7,672 bases of DNA, taken from positions 1 to 7,672 of the forward strand of contig UROR01000099.1 of the NCBI GenBank assembly GCA_900549535.1. Reading direction: 5' to 3'. The stretch comes from an uncultured Collinsella sp. (GTDB lineage: Bacteria > Actinomycetota > Coriobacteriia > Coriobacteriales > Coriobacteriaceae). Below, piece by piece: positions 1 to 6,357 of this stretch. The translations under genes and the position numbers were made by a program. The notes beneath the pieces were generated by a model. It had not been told where the DNA came from and did no database searches. It saw nothing but the letters and a program-made list of their open reading frames with translations. Position 1 is the first letter of the stretch; each line of letters opens with the position of its first letter.

Positions 1-140
1 ACGTCAACAACACCCACGTTCTGACCACCTATTGGTTCATCTGGATTCCCGCCGGCGTGCTGCTGCTGCTGACGGTTCTGGCGTTCAACCTGGTTGGCGA
101 CGGACTGCGGGATGCCTTTGACCCGAAGATGAAGCGCTGA
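1..140 (+). CDS. oppC: Oligopeptide ABC transporter permease, OppC/DppC type (C-terminal 45 residues, 5' truncated)
   Basis: This is the tail of an inner-membrane permease of a peptide-uptake ABC transporter; the reading frame starts at position 3 and ends with TGA at 138-140. The visible residues hold one hydrophobic segment (TYWFIWIPAGVLLLLTVLAF) followed by NLVGDGLRDAFDP. The final helix followed by N-L-x-GDGLRDAxDP is the typical C-terminus of OppC/DppC permeases. The next gene encodes the partner ATPase and starts 16 nt downstream, so this is the distal end of an opp/dpp operon. The substrate (oligopeptide, dipeptide or other) cannot be told from this fragment. Confidence 0.9.
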   Translation, partial: VNNTHVLTTYWFIWIPAGVLLLLTVLAFNLVGDGLRDAFDPKMKR

Positions 141-156
141 GGAAGGAGGAGATCAC

Positions 157-1365
157 ATGGCTAAGAAAAACGAAAACGGCTATCTGTCCGCGAAGGAATC
201 CCGCCGGATTTCCCGGGAGAACCGCAAAATCACGGATCAGTTTGAAAAGCTGCACAAGCGCAAGAACGTGCCCGAGGAGGAATTCCTCACCAAGATGCAC
301 GACGAGAACAACTCCCTGGAGATCGAGAATCTGCACACCTACTTCTTCTCTGACGTGGGTACCGTCCGCGCGGTAGACGGCGTCTCCTTTGATGTGCCCA
401 TCGGCAAGACTGTGGGCGTGGTGGGTGAGTCCGGCTGCGGCAAGTCCGTTACCAGCCTGTCCATCATGCAGCTGCTTCAGCGGCCCCCGGGCCAGGTCGT
501 GGAGGGCGAGATTCGCCTGAATCTGGGCAACGGCAAGGCTTATGATATCACCAAGACTCCTATTGAGCAGATGCAGAAGCTCCGCGGCAACTACATGTCC
601 ATGATTTTCCAGGAGCCCATGACCAGCCTGAACCCGGTGTTCCGCATCGGCGCCCAGCTGGATGAGGTCATTGCCCTGCACGACGGTGAAGGCAAGACCG
701 CCGAGGACATCAAGGCCCGCTCCATCCATCTGCTGGAGATGGCCGGTATCGCCAACAGCGAGGGCGTCTACAAGATGTTCCCTCACGAGCTGTCCGGCGG
801 TATGCGTCAGCGTGTCATGATCGCTATGGCTCTTGCCTGCGATCCCGATATCCTGATTGCCGACGAGCCCACGACGGCTCTGGACGTTACCATTCAGGCT
901 CAGATTATCGAGCTCATGCAGGAGATGCAGGAGAAGAACGGCAACGCCATCATCATGATTACTCATGACCTGGGCGTCGTCGCCGATATGGCCGATAAGA
1001 TCATGGTTATGTACGCCGGCCGTCCCGTCGAGTTCGGTACTGCTGAGGAAATTTTCTACGAGAGCCGCCACCCCTACACCTGGGGCCTTATCCGCTCCAT
1101 CCCGGAGCAGGCCATCGAGGAGAAGAAGCCGCTGACGCCGATTCACGGCAACCCGCCTTCGCTCATGAACCTGCCCGAGGGCTGCGTCTTCTCTCCTCGC
1201 TGCCCCTATGCGACGGACAAGTGCCGCAAGCAGCGCCCCGAGCGCGTTGTCACCGAGTCCGGTCACTATTCTGCGTGCCATTATTCCGGTGACCCCGAGT
1301 TCCTCAAGAACGCTCCTGAGACGTCCCGTACGCGCAAGGATTCCAAGAAGGGAGGCGAGGCGTAA
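157..1365 (+). CDS. oppD: Peptide ABC transporter ATP-binding protein OppD/DppD
   Basis: This is one of the two cytoplasmic ATPases that power peptide import. In the 402 residues, Walker A is GESGCGKS (90-97), the Q-loop glutamine is Q152, the signature is LSGGMRQ (212-218), Walker B is ILIADEP (232-238) and the switch histidine is H270. The C-terminal oligo_HPY region has C343, C349, C356 and C374, the spacing of the cysteine cluster reported to bind a 4Fe-4S cluster in some DppD/OppD proteins; metal binding here is inferred. GGAAGGAGG at 141-149 lies 7 nt before the ATG and supports this start. The start gives about 50 charged residues before the ABC fold (fold begins near LEIENLHTYFF, residue 54), longer than the usual OppD N-terminus. 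The internal ATG at 295 is the alternative, but its GAGGAGG is 14 nt away. The stop codon overlaps the start of oppF by one base (TAATG), so translation is probably coupled. Confidence 0.95.
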   Translation: MAKKNENGYLSAKESRRISRENRKITDQFEKLHKRKNVPEEEFLTKMHDENNSLEIENLHTYFFSDVGTVRAVDGVSFDVPIGKTVGVVGESGCGKSVTSLSIMQLLQRPPGQVVEGEIRLNLGNGKAYDITKTPIEQMQKLRGNYMSMIFQEPMTSLNPVFRIGAQLDEVIALHDGEGKTAEDIKARSIHLLEMAGIANSEGVYKMFPHELSGGMRQRVMIAMALACDPDILIADEPTTALDVTIQAQIIELMQEMQEKNGNAIIMITHDLGVVADMADKIMVMYAGRPVEFGTAEEIFYESRHPYTWGLIRSIPEQAIEEKKPLTPIHGNPPSLMNLPEGCVFSPRCPYATDKCRKQRPERVVTESGHYSACHYSGDPEFLKNAPETSRTRKDSKKGGEA

Positions 1366-2393
1366 TGGCAGATACCAACGAGCGTACTCCTCTGCTGAAG
1401 GTCGAGCACCTCTCTAAGGAGTTTCCCGCTGAGTCCGGCATGTTCGCCAAGCGCTTCTCCAAGCGTGTCGTCTCTGCTGTGAATGACATTTCGTTCGAGA
1501 TTTATCCGGGTGAGACCTTTGGCCTGGTCGGCGAGTCTGGTTGCGGTAAGTCCACCACGGGCCGTACCATCATGCGCCTGACCAAGCCGACGGCAGGCAA
1601 AGTGTTCTTCCAGGGTAAAGATGTTGCCGAGATGAGCAAGCATGAGATCAAGGACATGCGTCGCGAGATGCAGTTTATCTTCCAGGATCCCTATGCTTCG
1701 CTGAATCCCCGCATGACCATCGGCGAGATCGTCTCCGAGCCCATGACCATTCACGGCGTGGGCACCAAGGAGGAGCGCATTGAGCGCGTCCGCGAGCTTC
1801 TCGACGTTGTCGGACTGAACCCCGAGCACATTAACCGCTATCCTCATGAGTTCTCCGGCGGTCAGCGTCAGCGTGTCGGCATTGCCCGTGCATTTGCGCT
1901 GAAGCCTAAGCTGATTATCTGCGACGAGCCGGTTTCCGCTCTGGATGTGTCCATTCAGGCCCAGGTTCTGAACCTGCTCAAGGAACTGCAGGACAAGTTC
2001 GGTACCGCGTATCTGTTTATCGCTCACGACCTGTCCGTCGTGCAGCACATCTCCGATCGCGTTGCCGTTATGTATCTGGGTAAGATGGTTGAGGTTTCGG
2101 ACTGGAAGACGCTCTACAGCGAGCCTCACCATCCGTACACGCAGTCGCTGCTGTCTGCCGTGCCGGTTCCCGATCCTGATATCCAGAAGACCCGCAAGCG
2201 CATCATCCTCGCTGGCGATCCGCCGTCGCCGCTGGATCCGCCGACCGGTTGCCGTTTCCACACTCGCTGCCCGATCGCTCAGGGTATCTGCTCTGAGAAG
2301 CTTCCCGAGTTTAAGGAAGTTGCACCTGGTCACTGCTGCGCGTGCCACTTCGCCGAGCCGTTCCCGATCAAGGAATCGCACATCGACCTGTAG
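1365..2393 (+). CDS. oppF: Peptide ABC transporter ATP-binding protein OppF/DppF
   Basis: This is the second ATPase of the peptide transporter, expected to form a heterodimer with the OppD encoded just upstream under the OppB/OppC permeases. In the 342 residues, Walker A is GESGCGKST (56-64), the Q-loop glutamine is Q107, the signature is FSGGQRQR (163-170), Walker B is LIICDEP (183-189) and the switch histidine is H221. The C-terminus has the oligo_HPY cysteine group (C296, C302, C309, then C324, C325 and C327), so both ATPases keep a candidate Fe-S site. The start overlaps the oppD stop, and GGAGG at 1351-1355 gives a 9-nt spacing. The gene is full length for the family and appears to be the last of its operon. 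It could equally be called DppF; sequence alone does not settle the substrate. Confidence 0.95.
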   Translation: MADTNERTPLLKVEHLSKEFPAESGMFAKRFSKRVVSAVNDISFEIYPGETFGLVGESGCGKSTTGRTIMRLTKPTAGKVFFQGKDVAEMSKHEIKDMRREMQFIFQDPYASLNPRMTIGEIVSEPMTIHGVGTKEERIERVRELLDVVGLNPEHINRYPHEFSGGQRQRVGIARAFALKPKLIICDEPVSALDVSIQAQVLNLLKELQDKFGTAYLFIAHDLSVVQHISDRVAVMYLGKMVEVSDWKTLYSEPHHPYTQSLLSAVPVPDPDIQKTRKRIILAGDPPSPLDPPTGCRFHTRCPIAQGICSEKLPEFKEVAPGHCCACHFAEPFPIKESHIDL

Positions 2394-2409
2394 TCGGTTG
2401 TTCTCGTCC

Positions 2410-2541
2410 GGGCCCGTGCTGGACTTAGTTTTCAGAACGTCCTCGACCATGGAAACCCCCTTATCCTGCTCCTTCGGAGCTGCGGATAAGGGGGTTTCCT
2501 GGTCTGCGGAATGTTCTGAAAACTAAGTCCAGCACGGGCCC
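2410..2541 (-). repeat. Nested palindromic element, copy A (132 nt)
   Basis: The outer arms 2410-2438 and 2513-2541 are a perfect 29-bp inverted repeat. Inside them, 2451-2466 and 2484-2499 are a perfect 16-bp inverted repeat, and the apex is a 5-bp stem GCTCC/GGAGC with triloop TTC (2473-2475). On the minus strand the gap after the first outer arm reads ATTCCGCAGACCA and the gap before the second reads ATGGTCGAGGAC. The same boxes sit at the same places in copy B (2722-2846), which defines minus as the matching orientation. GACCA/TGGTC extends the inner helix past a single bulged A, leaving an internal loop ATTCCGCA/GAGGAC. The element begins 16 nt after the oppF stop and may also end the opp transcript. 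The repeat is read directly; any function is inferred. Confidence 0.85.
2451..2499 (+). terminator. Possible terminator hairpin of the opp operon (inner stem of copy A)
   Basis: The 16-bp stem GGAAACCCCCTTATCC with its complement, carrying a 17-nt apex, is strong enough to end transcription and sits 58 nt after the oppF stop. It lacks a proper T tract: the three T's of GGGGGTTTCC are inside the stem. Because the stem is symmetric it could work on both strands. No other clear terminator lies between oppF and the next gene. Confidence 0.4.
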
Positions 2542-2605
2542 TGTGTTACCACTGCAGAGGGGTGCGATTCCTTGATCGCTCACTTAATCAAATGGGAAAG
2601 TTACT

Positions 2606-2631
2606 GAGGCCGGAGCTTTAGCTCCGGCCTC
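2606..2631. repeat. Perfect 11-bp hairpin
   Basis: GAGGCCGGAGC (2606-2616) pairs fully with GCTCCGGCCTC (2621-2631) around the 4-nt loop TTTA. The downstream bases CCCCATATAA contain no T tract, so a standard intrinsic terminator is not supported on the + strand. It is one of a series of hairpins between oppF and tRNA-Leu. Confidence 0.7.
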
Positions 2632-2641
2632 CCCATATAAG

Positions 2642-2660
2642 GGCTCGGCAAAGCCGAGCC
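2642..2660. repeat. Perfect 8-bp hairpin
   Basis: GGCTCGGC (2642-2649) pairs fully with GCCGAGCC (2653-2660) around the triloop AAA. It follows the 2606-2631 hairpin by only 10 nt, so the two form a tandem stem-loop pair. No T tract follows. Confidence 0.65.
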
Positions 2661-2721
2661 ACTGAATTTATATCAGCCCCCAGAACATGTTTGAGAACTG
2701 TGCCTGAAGTACGTATTTGCA

Positions 2722-2846
2722 GGCCCCGAATCGGTGCTGCCTCCCGGCGCATTCCGCAGGGGGAGCGATATTTTGCAGCACGAAGTGCGCAGCAAAATAT
2801 CGCTCATGCCCGAGGACGCGCCGGGAGGCAACACCGATTCGGGGCC
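2722..2846 (+). repeat. Nested palindromic element, copy B (125 nt)
   Basis: The outer arms 2722-2750 and 2818-2846 are a 29-bp inverted repeat with a single C/A mismatch (2737 against 2831). The inner arms 2763-2776 and 2792-2805 are a perfect 14-bp inverted repeat. The apex is GCAC-GAA-GTGC (2778-2788). The left gap is ATTCCGCAGGGG (2751-2762) and the right gap ATGCCCGAGGAC (2806-2817), matching the minus-strand boxes of copy A. The arms share essentially no sequence with copy A beyond a GG-S-CCCG start. A short outside extension, CGTAT (2712-2716) with ATACG (2851-2855), adds five more pairs. The element lies 40 nt upstream of the AT-rich block of the tRNA-Leu promoter. Short open frames across it are by-products of the palindrome. 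Confidence 0.85.
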
Positions 2847-2886
2847 GGACATACGGATCTACCTGCTCATTTACAAATTCGTAAAC

Positions 2887-2933
2887 TTTTTTGAAAAAAG
2901 TGCTTGCACAGTTCTCGAATCATAGGTTATTAT
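2887..2933 (+). promoter_or_regulatory. Promoter of tRNA-Leu with AT-rich upstream block
   Basis: The -35-like TTGCAC (2904-2909) and -10-like TATTAT (2928-2933, five of six matches to TATAAT) are 18 nt apart. Directly upstream is TTTTTTGAAAAAAGT (2887-2901), which resembles an UP element that would contact the RNA polymerase alpha subunit. The same block precedes tRNA-Gly with one change over 21 nt, which supports a real promoter architecture. The -35 matches the consensus only weakly, so the upstream block may matter for strength. Confidence 0.65.
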
Positions 2934-2990
2934 CTTCCTCGTTGAACGCGCGGGTCCAACAAAACGAACCGTGAATCAACAACATAGCAT

Positions 2991-3080
2991 GTCGGAGTGG
3001 CGGAATTGGCAGACGCGCTAGCTTGAGGTGCTAGTGACCGCTTTTTGGTCATGCGGGTTCAAGTCCCGCCTCCGACACCA
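2991..3080 (+). tRNA. tRNA-Leu, anticodon GAG
   Basis: The acceptor stem is GTCGGAG (2991-2997) with CTCCGAC (3070-3076). The anticodon stem is CTAGC/GCTAG (3018-3022, 3030-3034) with loop TTGAGGT and anticodon GAG at 3025-3027, which reads CUC and CUU. The long variable arm TGACC...GGTCA (3035-3039, 3047-3051) marks a class II tRNA and fits leucine. The T arm is GCGGG-TTCAAGT-CCCGC. The discriminator base is A (3077), and CCA is encoded at 3078-3080. The gene is 90 nt, normal for tRNA-Leu. Confidence 0.97.
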
Positions 3081-3091
3081 TCGCATTTGAG

Positions 3092-3113
3092 AAGCCTCTT
3101 CGGAGGCTTTTTT
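3092..3113 (+). terminator. Intrinsic terminator after tRNA-Leu
   Basis: A 7-bp stem AAGCCTC (3092-3098) with GAGGCTT (3103-3109) is closed by a stable C(UUCG)G tetraloop and runs into TTTTTT (3108-3113). It ends only 26 nt before the ATG of the next gene. Confidence 0.88.
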
Positions 3114-3139
3114 GTTACCGATAGACGGTGGGGTCCACG

Positions 3140-5485
3140 ATGGAAACGCTTGAGCGCAACGAGTGGGCAGACGTTGCCCAACTGGTCGAGATCACGAGCG
3201 ATGCTGTCATCATCTGTGAGCTCGACGGAACCATTCTGCATGTGAATAATCGTTTGCTCGATCTGATGTGCGAGGAGCGCGCTGACGTCATCAACGGTGA
3301 TGTCAAAGACGTTCTGTTCTCGTCTGCCTTTGAGCGCGCGACCGAACATCGTCTGCCGTTTGAGACCGATGGCTCCGAGAGCGAGCTGATGCTCAAGCTG
3401 AGCGACGGGTCTTTTATTCCCGTCTTGGTTCGCGCGGGCTCCGTTACGCCTCTGCGTATCTTTGGACGTCGTGCACCGCGTGTCCTGGTGGCGCTTCACA
3501 GCATCGAAGAGCAGTATTCCCACGATCGTCAGCTCAAACGCGCGCTATCGGAGCTTAGGGTGGCGAATAAACGCCTTTCGGGCACCCTTTCGGTCATTAT
3601 GAGTACCGTGGGCTCCGATGAGCTGCCCAGCCTACTTGATACCGTTTTGAACCAGCTTGTAGGAACGCTCGATGCTTCGGGTGCTGCTATCTATTTTTCT
3701 GAGAGCGGCGGTTTTAAACTTCGCGGTGTTTCCAAGGAGCTGTACGACAGCTACCTGCCTGAGTTTTTGCCGTATGGCGCTGGCATTCCGACGTATGTTC
3801 TTCGTGAGTCGCGTGCCTGTCGCTTGTCGATTCAACAGGACCTTAAGGGTGATAAGGCCGCCTCCGGTATGTTTATGGACCTGGACAATCGTTCTAAGCA
3901 CCTGTTGCGCATGCAGGATATGCCTCCGTACCGCAGCGAGATCTGTCTTCCCGTTTTTTACGGTACGCAGATCCTTGGCGTGCTGGAAGTTGGTTGGAAA
4001 CGCCCCCAGGCACCGCTCGCCTATGACGTTAATGTACTCGAGGTCATTTGCGATTACTTGTCTATCCAACTGGTCGGCATGGCATCGAGTCTTCGCTCTC
4101 GTCGCACGGCCGAGCTTGGCCGCTCGCTCAATGTCTTACGTGATGAGTTGTTTACCTTTCTAGACGATTCCGTCGCGGCTACCCAGGCGGTATCGTCCGA
4201 GATCTGCAATATGCTCAACTGCCATTTTTGCCCTGTTGAGTATGACGCCAGTCTGGATTCCTACGTCATAGATTTTGAAGGCGGCAGTCGCGTTGCTTTG
4301 CCGGACGATCCCGAGAAGCTTTTCTTTTCCACGACGGCGCCAGCGGCACGTCTGGGGGCTGGCCCTGATGGCTTTGAGGCATCTGTTTTGGGCGGTACGA
4401 GTGCCGAGGACCTTAAACACGTCCGTATAACTCGCGTTGACGAATCGATGCCTATGGGAGGCTGGCTTAGGGCGCATGGTCTGCCTTGTCAAGGTCTCTA
4501 CGTCGACTCCGGCATCGAGGCGGGGCGACCACGCTCTAAGGGTGATGGCAAGCACAGTAACGACGCAATTGTTCCTGCTTCTGTTGCGAAGAGCCCGACG
4601 ACGCGCGCGCTACTGCTTCGTGATGGCAGCCAAGAGCCGATTGATGACCTTGAATATGACTACTTGGTGCACTTGGCGCATGACTTTGAACTGATCTACG
4701 AAGGTGAATCTCAAAAGCGCGAGGAGCGTCATATCGCTCAGACCCTTCAGATCGGCATGAGAAATTCCCTGGGGGATGTTCCGGGTATCGCAACCGATTC
4801 GGTGTACCTGTCGGCCACGAACTCGGCGTTGGTCGGCGGCGATTTCTATACGCTCATCCGTCTTCCCGACGACTGCGCCGTCATGATTCTGGGTGATGTG
4901 TCTGGCAAAGGCATTGAGGCCGCATCGATGTCCGCGCTCGTCAAGACGGCTCTGACGGCATATGCGTGGGAGGGCGCTGGACCGGCCCGCATGGCACGCT
5001 CCCTTAACAGTATGCTCATGGGCTTTTCGAGGGTCGAGACGTTCGTGACAGCCTTTATCGCCAAGATTGACCTGAAAGCCGGACGCGCAACGTATTGTTC
5101 GGCGGGCCATCCTCCGACCATGGTCATCAGGCCAGAGTCGATGCCGCTGGGTGGCGGCGAGGCTCGTGGGGGAGAGGTCGAGCTACTTGGATGCCAATCG
5201 GGTGTAATCGGTGCCTTTGAGAGTATGGTGTACGAGACAGGCGTGTTTACGTTCGCCCCCGGCGACATGCTCTTCATGTATACGGATGGAACGATTGAGG
5301 CCCGCGACCGCACCGGAGCGTTCTTTGGCGAGCAGCGCTTGCGCGATCTTCTGCTTTCTGTTTCGGGGGAGGGCGTGTCGGGCATTTGCGGCAAGGTCTT
5401 GGGCGAGCTTGACCGATTTACCGAATCGGCGCTGGACGATGACATTGCATTGGTGTCCCTTGAGTTTTTACGGGGTCGTTCATAG
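3140..5485 (+). CDS. PAS-GAF sensor with SpoIIE/RsbU-type PP2C serine phosphatase domain
   Basis: This is a predicted soluble sensor phosphatase that would dephosphorylate a STAS anti-sigma-factor antagonist; the obvious candidate partner is the next gene. With M1 at 3140 it has 781 residues. A PAS domain fits about 5-115 (ITSDAVIICELDGTILHVNN), then a short helical linker, a GAF domain at about 155-315, and a poorly assigned, possibly second GAF-like region at about 320-530 that holds C356, C361 and C364. The phosphatase covers about 535-781 with VGGDFY (D568), GDVSGKG (D586), CSAGHPP (653-659), YTDG (D716) and a DDD run (766-768). The metal-binding aspartates are therefore present and it should be active. 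No membrane segment is seen. ATG 3140 is preferred because GGTGGGG (3127-3133) lies 6 nt upstream; GTG 3128 would add four residues but has no ribosome binding site. The ligands of the sensor domains are unknown. Confidence 0.92.
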   Translation: METLERNEWADVAQLVEITSDAVIICELDGTILHVNNRLLDLMCEERADVINGDVKDVLFSSAFERATEHRLPFETDGSESELMLKLSDGSFIPVLVRAGSVTPLRIFGRRAPRVLVALHSIEEQYSHDRQLKRALSELRVANKRLSGTLSVIMSTVGSDELPSLLDTVLNQLVGTLDASGAAIYFSESGGFKLRGVSKELYDSYLPEFLPYGAGIPTYVLRESRACRLSIQQDLKGDKAASGMFMDLDNRSKHLLRMQDMPPYRSEICLPVFYGTQILGVLEVGWKRPQAPLAYDVNVLEVICDYLSIQLVGMASSLRSRRTAELGRSLNVLRDELFTFLDDSVAATQAVSSEICNMLNCHFCPVEYDASLDSYVIDFEGGSRVALPDDPEKLFFSTTAPAARLGAGPDGFEASVLGGTSAEDLKHVRITRVDESMPMGGWLRAHGLPCQGLYVDSGIEAGRPRSKGDGKHSNDAIVPASVAKSPTTRALLLRDGSQEPIDDLEYDYLVHLAHDFELIYEGESQKREERHIAQTLQIGMRNSLGDVPGIATDSVYLSATNSALVGGDFYTLIRLPDDCAVMILGDVSGKGIEAASMSALVKTALTAYAWEGAGPARMARSLNSMLMGFSRVETFVTAFIAKIDLKAGRATYCSAGHPPTMVIRPESMPLGGGEARGGEVELLGCQSGVIGAFESMVYETGVFTFAPGDMLFMYTDGTIEARDRTGAFFGEQRLRDLLLSVSGEGVSGICGKVLGELDRFTESALDDDIALVSLEFLRGRS

Positions 5486-5563
5486 ACGGCGCTGAACGGG
5501 CTGAATCCGCACGGTTGGGGAAACGAATGCATCGAGTGGGCTTTTTTGGGGAACCATGGTCGT

Positions 5564-6310
5564 ATGAATGAGTGGAATGACATAGCGGTTTTGACGCCAC
5601 CAGGCGATATCGACATCGCCACGGTGCCTGCGCTGCGTCGGCGGTTGGATGCTTTGATTGGCCGCGGCGTGCGTCGTGTTGTCATCAACTGTCAGGCTGT
5701 TAGCTTTATCGATTCGACGGGCTTGGCATTCCTGCTTACGCGCGCTCGTGAGCTCATGAGGCGAGAAGGCCTGCTTTCGCTCGTCAATGCATCAGGTGAA
5801 GTTGTTCGCTTTTTGGAGATTGCTCGTCTTGTCGATATCCTTCATGTCGCGGGGCCGGCACGGGAGTCTATTCCCGCCATTCCGGTGGGGGAGCTGCCTC
5901 GCTGGAGTAAGAGCGTCGAGGTCCGTCAGGGTATCGAGAATCTTCCATACTACCGACATCGCATCGCCGAACTCCTTGAATCGCTTCCGTTGCGCCGTGA
6001 CGAGCGCTACGATGTCGCATTGGCGTCGGGGGAGGCGCTGGGTAATGCCTATGACCATGCGGGCGGTATCGGGTGCGTCCTGACGGTTCAGGCCTATGGC
6101 GATCGCGTTGTGGTTGAGGTGCTTGATCGAGGTGCCGGCTATTCTATCGATGAAACGAGCGAGCCGGTTGCATCTGAGGAACGCGGCCGTGGTATCAAGC
6201 TTATGCGTATGCTCGTCGATAACGTGGAGGTTGCTCGTCGTACGGACGGCGCCGGCACGCGCGTGCAGATGGTGAAGCTGTTTAGCGGAGCGCTGGAATC
6301 GTGTGCCTAG
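5564..6310 (+). CDS. Fused STAS anti-sigma antagonist and RsbW/SpoIIAB-like ATPase (partner-switching regulator)
   Basis: The protein (248 residues from ATG 5564) joins two functions that are usually separate. Residues 1 to about 95 are a STAS domain of the RsbV/SpoIIAA kind, with FIDSTGLAF carrying the expected phosphorylatable serine S51. Residues about 115-245 are a GHKL ATPase of the RsbW/SpoIIAB kind: N-box GEALGNAYDHA with E157, N161 and H165, G1 box DRGAG (188-192) and a glycine-rich ERGRGIKL (G208, G210). The ATP-binding and catalytic residues look intact, so it could phosphorylate its own or another STAS domain and bind a sigma factor or other target. The RsbU-like phosphatase ends 78 nt upstream, so the two probably form one transcription unit. 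TTG 5546 (GAGTGGG 5 nt upstream) would add six residues; ATG 5564 fits the STAS start better, with GGGGA 11 nt upstream. The target is not in the window. Confidence 0.88.
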   Translation: MNEWNDIAVLTPPGDIDIATVPALRRRLDALIGRGVRRVVINCQAVSFIDSTGLAFLLTRARELMRREGLLSLVNASGEVVRFLEIARLVDILHVAGPARESIPAIPVGELPRWSKSVEVRQGIENLPYYRHRIAELLESLPLRRDERYDVALASGEALGNAYDHAGGIGCVLTVQAYGDRVVVEVLDRGAGYSIDETSEPVASEERGRGIKLMRMLVDNVEVARRTDGAGTRVQMVKLFSGALESCA

Positions 6311-6357
6311 CCAATCGCTTTAGCGCGTTTAGCTACTAAGAACATGCGGCAGACAAG

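Noticed and set aside
85..1281. 398-codon open frame on the minus strand
   Set aside because: It lies antisense to oppD, which has all ABC motifs. It is a codon-bias shadow with no recognisable domain or ribosome binding site.
1281..2450. 389-codon open frame on the minus strand
   Set aside because: It is antisense to oppF and runs into copy A of the palindrome; no family features are seen.
2410..2846. MITE or insertion sequence bounded by terminal inverted repeats
   Set aside because: No target-site duplication is seen at either element, and terminal repeats of one MITE family should share sequence, but the arms of the two copies differ.
2410..2846. CRISPR array or integron attC sites
   Set aside because: There is no regular direct repeat with spacers. 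The arms are far longer and more perfect than attC pairing, and no attC core box or cassette gene is present.
2691..2925. Two short + strand open frames (67 and 63 codons)
   Set aside because: Both run through the long palindrome at 2722-2846 and have no convincing ribosome binding site; they are by-products of the repeat.
5486..5563. Terminator between the phosphatase and STAS-ATPase genes because of TTTTTT at 5542-5547
   Set aside because: No stem of useful length precedes the T run, so I treat the two genes as one transcription unit.
4846..5688. 280-codon open frame on the minus strand
   Set aside because: It is antisense to the phosphatase domain and the start of the STAS gene, with a low-complexity Ser/Pro/Arg composition.
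6311..6357. Terminator after the STAS-ATPase gene
   Set aside because: Only a 4-bp CGCT/AGCG hairpin with no T tract is visible, too weak to call.
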